Assembly (NCBI GenBank): GCA_964348455.1
Contig: CAYGCQ010000007.1
Span: 1-53,090, forward strand
Direction of reading: 5' to 3'
From: UBA10133 sp964348455
GTDB lineage: Bacteria; Patescibacteriota; Microgenomatia; UBA1400; MFAQ01
Length of the DNA stretch: 53,090 nucleotides
In this document: piece after piece, positions 50,778 to 53,090 of the stretch
Layout: each line of letters starts with the position of its first letter
How positions within the stretch are numbered: the stretch's first letter is position 1
Program-made: the position numbers and the translations under genes
Notes under the pieces: model-generated
Told to the model about the DNA's origin: nothing
Databases searched by the model: none
What the model saw: only the letters and a program-made list of their open reading frames with translations

Positions 50778-50803
50778 AAAAAAACCGCCGAAGCGGTTTT
50801 TTT
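50778..50803. terminator. Bidirectional terminator
   Basis: Seven As, CCGC, loop CGAA, GCGG, seven Ts. On the minus strand it ends the rpoA-rplQ-rplM-rpsI operon 10 bases after the rpsI stop; it can also stop plus-strand transcripts. Confidence 0.93.
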
Positions 50804-50812
50804 GACGTTTAG

Positions 50813-51289
50813 TTAACGCTTTGGAGATTGTTTCTTGGAGCGGGCTTTTCCACCTTGACCGGATTTACGTGTTTCTTTCATCCTTGGGTCTCGAGTTACA
50901 AAACCTTTTTCTCTTAAAATCGCCTTGTAGCCTTCGTCTGATTTTATTAGGGCGCGGGCAATACCGTGAACGATAGCGTTGGCTTGAGACATAAGCCCAG
51001 AGCCGGATACCTTGATGCTACCGGTAAATTTACCTAGATTTTCTGTGACGTCAAAAGGGGCCAAGTAAACCTTCTTTAGAGTTTCACCGCTAAAGTAGGA
51101 GGTGATAGGCTTGCCGTTGACAACCATTTCTTGTTTGCCAGGCCAGATTCTGACACGAGCGACGGCTGTTTTGCGTCTACCAACGGCAGAGAAAAACTCT
51201 TTTGGCATAGCCATGAAACCCTTTTTAATAGGTACTGTCTTAACCGGTTTGACGGCGATTTTTGATTTTTTTGAAAGTTTTTGTGCCAT
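50813..51289 (-). CDS. rpsI: 30S ribosomal protein S9
   Basis: VGRRKTAVARVRIWPG, ANAIVHGIARALI and RDPRMKETRKSGQGGKARSK are family blocks. 158 residues because of a basic N-terminal extension of about 30 residues (MAQKLSKKSKIAVKPVKTV). The end is QSPKR, a variant of the usual SKR tail that reaches the P-site tRNA. Last gene of the operon, 6 bases after rplM. Confidence 0.96.
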   Translation of the reverse strand: MAQKLSKKSKIAVKPVKTVPIKKGFMAMPKEFFSAVGRRKTAVARVRIWPGKQEMVVNGKPITSYFSGETLKKVYLAPFDVTENLGKFTGSIKVSGSGLMSQANAIVHGIARALIKSDEGYKAILREKGFVTRDPRMKETRKSGQGGKARSKKQSPKR

Positions 51290-51295
51290 ATTATT

Positions 51296-51742
51296 TTATT
51301 TTTCTGCTTTCTTTTCTTCTTTTTTAACTAGACCAAGTTCAACAGCGTATGGGTGCTTGGCATTGGAGTACACCTTCAGGCGACGAAGTCTTGGCTGCTG
51401 CATTTTATCTTTTGGAAGCATCCCCTTGACAGCTTTTTCGATAACTTTACGAACATCTTTCGTCATTAATCTCTCCAGAGAAACTTCTTTGAATCCACCA
51501 GGGAAGCCTGAGTGGGAGTAGTAAATTTTATCGGTTAATTTCTTGCCGGTAACTTTAAATTTGTCTGCATTTATCGCAACAACAAAATCCCCGTTGTCCA
51601 AGTGGTCTCCAGAAAGGGCTTTACCTTTACCCATTAAAAGCTGAGCTATTCTGCTGGCTACACGACCAAGGATTTGACCATCTAGATCAACAAGATGCCA
51701 TTTGTGAGATACGTCTGCGAGTTTGAGAGTTGGTGTTTTCAT
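51296..51742 (-). CDS. rplM: 50S ribosomal protein L13
   Basis: WHLVDLDGQILGRVASRIAQ and GDFVVAINADKFKVTGKK are L13 blocks, with KGMLPKDKMQ and LKVYSNAKHPY near the end. 148 residues with a Lys/Glu-rich tail. One base after the rplQ stop. Confidence 0.96.
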   Translation of the reverse strand: MKTPTLKLADVSHKWHLVDLDGQILGRVASRIAQLLMGKGKALSGDHLDNGDFVVAINADKFKVTGKKLTDKIYYSHSGFPGGFKEVSLERLMTKDVRKVIEKAVKGMLPKDKMQQPRLRRLKVYSNAKHPYAVELGLVKKEEKKAEK

Positions 51743-51743
51743 A

Positions 51744-52208
51744 TTATTTCTTGATTACTTTCTTTACCTTGGCAGCAATTGATTCTTTTTTGACAACTTC
51801 TTTAGTGACCTTAGGAGTCTTAGCTTGCTTTACCGGTGTGGGTGGTAATGGAGCGACCAGAGTCAATGAAGCTGTAGATGTTGAGTCGCCTCGACGAACA
51901 CCAACTTTTTGAATAGAGGTAAAACCACTTCGACGTCCTCCCATTACAGGGATAATTAAGTCGACTAGTCGGTTAGCGGTTTTAGGACTGCTTAAGTCAG
52001 CTGCGACAGATCGCCTGGAAGCAAGAGTTCCCTTGGAAGCTTTTGCGGCCAGTCTATCAAACAAGCGCTTGATTACTTTTGCTTTTGCCAAAGTTGTAGT
52101 AATCGATCCAAGCTCGATGAGTTGACGCATCTGAATCTTAAAGAGAGATTTTCTCTGTTTAGTGTTTCGATTTAACTTGGCAATGATTGAGTGATGACGA
52201 CGGCCCAT
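51744..52208 (-). CDS. rplQ: 50S ribosomal protein L17 with C-terminal extension
   Basis: MGRRHHSIIAKLNRNTKQRKS is an unusual but recognisable L17 start, followed by LIELGSITTTLAKAKVIKRL and RRSGFTSIQKVGVRRGDST. 154 residues, about 35 longer than typical, because of a Val/Lys/Pro-rich tail (APLPPTPVKQAKTPK). Three bases after the rpoA stop. Confidence 0.95.
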   Translation of the reverse strand: MGRRHHSIIAKLNRNTKQRKSLFKIQMRQLIELGSITTTLAKAKVIKRLFDRLAAKASKGTLASRRSVAADLSSPKTANRLVDLIIPVMGGRRSGFTSIQKVGVRRGDSTSTASLTLVAPLPPTPVKQAKTPKVTKEVVKKESIAAKVKKVIKK

Positions 52209-52211
52209 AGG

Positions 52212-53090
52212 TTATTGGATGATTACGCCTTTTTCAGATGCCTTTTCTACCACTTGCATGGCGGATTTTTCACCTAGGTTTTTGACTTTTTTTAAGTCAG
52301 CCAAGGATAAGGTATTGAGATCAGCTAATTTATTAATTCCGGATTTCTTTAAAGCATTTAGAACTCTGGTGGGAAGATCAAGATCGTCGACGAAACCTGC
52401 AGTAGTGACCACACTTGCTGACTTCTTTTCGATGAGATAAGCCTCGGCTGAGTTAACGTAGTCGTAAAAACTTGTTAAGATTCGAGCTGCACTTCTAACC
52501 GCTTCTTCTGGGGTAACAGTTCCATCAGTAGTAAGAGTAAGAACAACTTTGTCGAAATTACTTGAGCGACCGACCCGGGCAGCTTCGATAGTGTAGTTAG
52601 CTTTTAGAACAGGTGAAAAAGAAGAGTCTAGAGGGATAACACCAATTTCATTGGTGGCATTTTCTTCAGCAGCAACATAGCCTCGGCCTTTGGCCACTGT
52701 TATTACGGCAGATATCTTGGATTTAGCGGAGGTAAGATGAGCCAAGACAGTGTCCGGATTAGCAACTGTGACATTACTAGGGAGGTCAAGATCGGAAGCT
52801 TTTACCTCTTTAACTCCTGAGGCTTTTAATTTGACATCCACAGACTCGTCGGAGTCGACATTGAAGTTAAGTGTCTTAAGATTAAGAATAAATTCTAGAA
52901 TATCTTCTTGAAGTCCAGTAAGGGTCGAAAACTGGTGAGAAACCCCATCAATTTTGACACGAACGGCAGACCCGCCCTCAAGCGAGGTAAGGAGTACTCG
53001 TCGAAGAGCATTGCCCATGGTGTGACCGAAGTTTTGAGGAAGAGGCTCGATAACGACTTGGGCTGTATTAATTTCTTTTAGGTCCTTGGA
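52212..53090 (-). CDS. rpoA: RNA polymerase alpha subunit, 5' end cut off by the window
   Basis: Assembly platform of RNA polymerase. The frame is open to base 53090: VIEPLPQNFGHTMGNALRRV shows that the ATG at 53018 is internal. The N-terminal dimerisation domain keeps NALRRVLLTSLEG; the C-terminal DNA-binding domain is complete (LDLPTRVLNALKKSGINKLA, ALVKVKNLGEKS-like LKKVKNLGEKSA). First gene seen of the operon with rplQ, rplM and rpsI. Confidence 0.96.
   Translation of the reverse strand, partial: SKDLKEINTAQVVIEPLPQNFGHTMGNALRRVLLTSLEGGSAVRVKIDGVSHQFSTLTGLQEDILEFILNLKTLNFNVDSDESVDVKLKASGVKEVKASDLDLPSNVTVANPDTVLAHLTSAKSKISAVITVAKGRGYVAAEENATNEIGVIPLDSSFSPVLKANYTIEAARVGRSSNFDKVVLTLTTDGTVTPEEAVRSAARILTSFYDYVNSAEAYLIEKKSASVVTTAGFVDDLDLPTRVLNALKKSGINKLADLNTLSLADLKKVKNLGEKSAMQVVEKASEKGVIIQ

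Overview
The window looks like a chromosomal segment from a small-genome bacterium of the Candidate Phyla Radiation (Patescibacteria), possibly a Microgenomatia-type lineage. The phylum call is inference. It rests on the mix of informational genes with many conserved small membrane proteins, a split transketolase, DUF3048, DUF4446 and DUF5679 proteins, long extracellular repeat proteins, and several start codons that sit directly after a -10 box. TGA works as a stop codon here (for example at the ends of cca and the alpha-2-macroglobulin-like gene), which argues against the code-25 lineages. No phage, plasmid or CRISPR locus was seen.

Layout, left to right. 1-7463 (+): 5'-truncated glutamine-dependent NAD synthetase, then a compact run of DUF2231 membrane protein, glycerate kinase, two-gene transketolase and an FAD-linked oxidase. 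7464-12000: accessory stretch with unknown genes, a lipoprotein, a triple zinc-ribbon protein and a dense repeat cluster. 12024-14391 (-): secreted protein and gltX. 14417-24937: membrane protein, ATP-grasp enzyme, D,D-carboxypeptidase, RelA/SpoT, CCA-adding enzyme, FkbM methyltransferase, two Thr/Pro-rich lipoproteins, a small cassette and secF. 25034-30849: secD, an AbrB/HTH pair, DUF3048, DUF4446, DUF5679, a structured non-coding stretch and a channel-like protein. 30937-31241: RNase P RNA. 31261-38088 (-): AI-2E transporter, miaA, miaB, HU, rny, recX, recA. 38361-38431: tRNA-Pro(GGG). 38436-43752: membrane proteins, cassettes, a bactofilin-like protein and a Memo-CapA fusion. 43749-49554 (-): giant alpha-2-macroglobulin-like protein carrying an intein-like Hint domain, and rnhB. 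49710-50642: APH-like kinase. 50813-53090 (-): rpsI, rplM, rplQ and rpoA (5' end cut by the window edge).

Three patterns cut across the genes. First, a palindromic repeat (GGATTCC ... GGAATGACA) occurs more than 20 times, nearly always in one orientation, and lies in frame inside gltX, cca and the Memo-CapA gene. Second, displaced 3' ends of secF and of the Memo-CapA gene lie on the far side of self-contained single-gene cassettes, as if DNA had been inserted at gene 3' ends together with a replacement tail; a smaller tail duplication is seen at nadE. Third, several housekeeping genes have a -10 box exactly 6 nt before the start codon (probably leaderless mRNAs), while orphan accessory genes carry strong GGAGG leaders and their own terminators, so two expression styles coexist. 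The candidates most worth study are the displaced gene tails with their cassettes, and the Hint domain inside an alpha-2-macroglobulin-like protein that lacks the thioester Cys.
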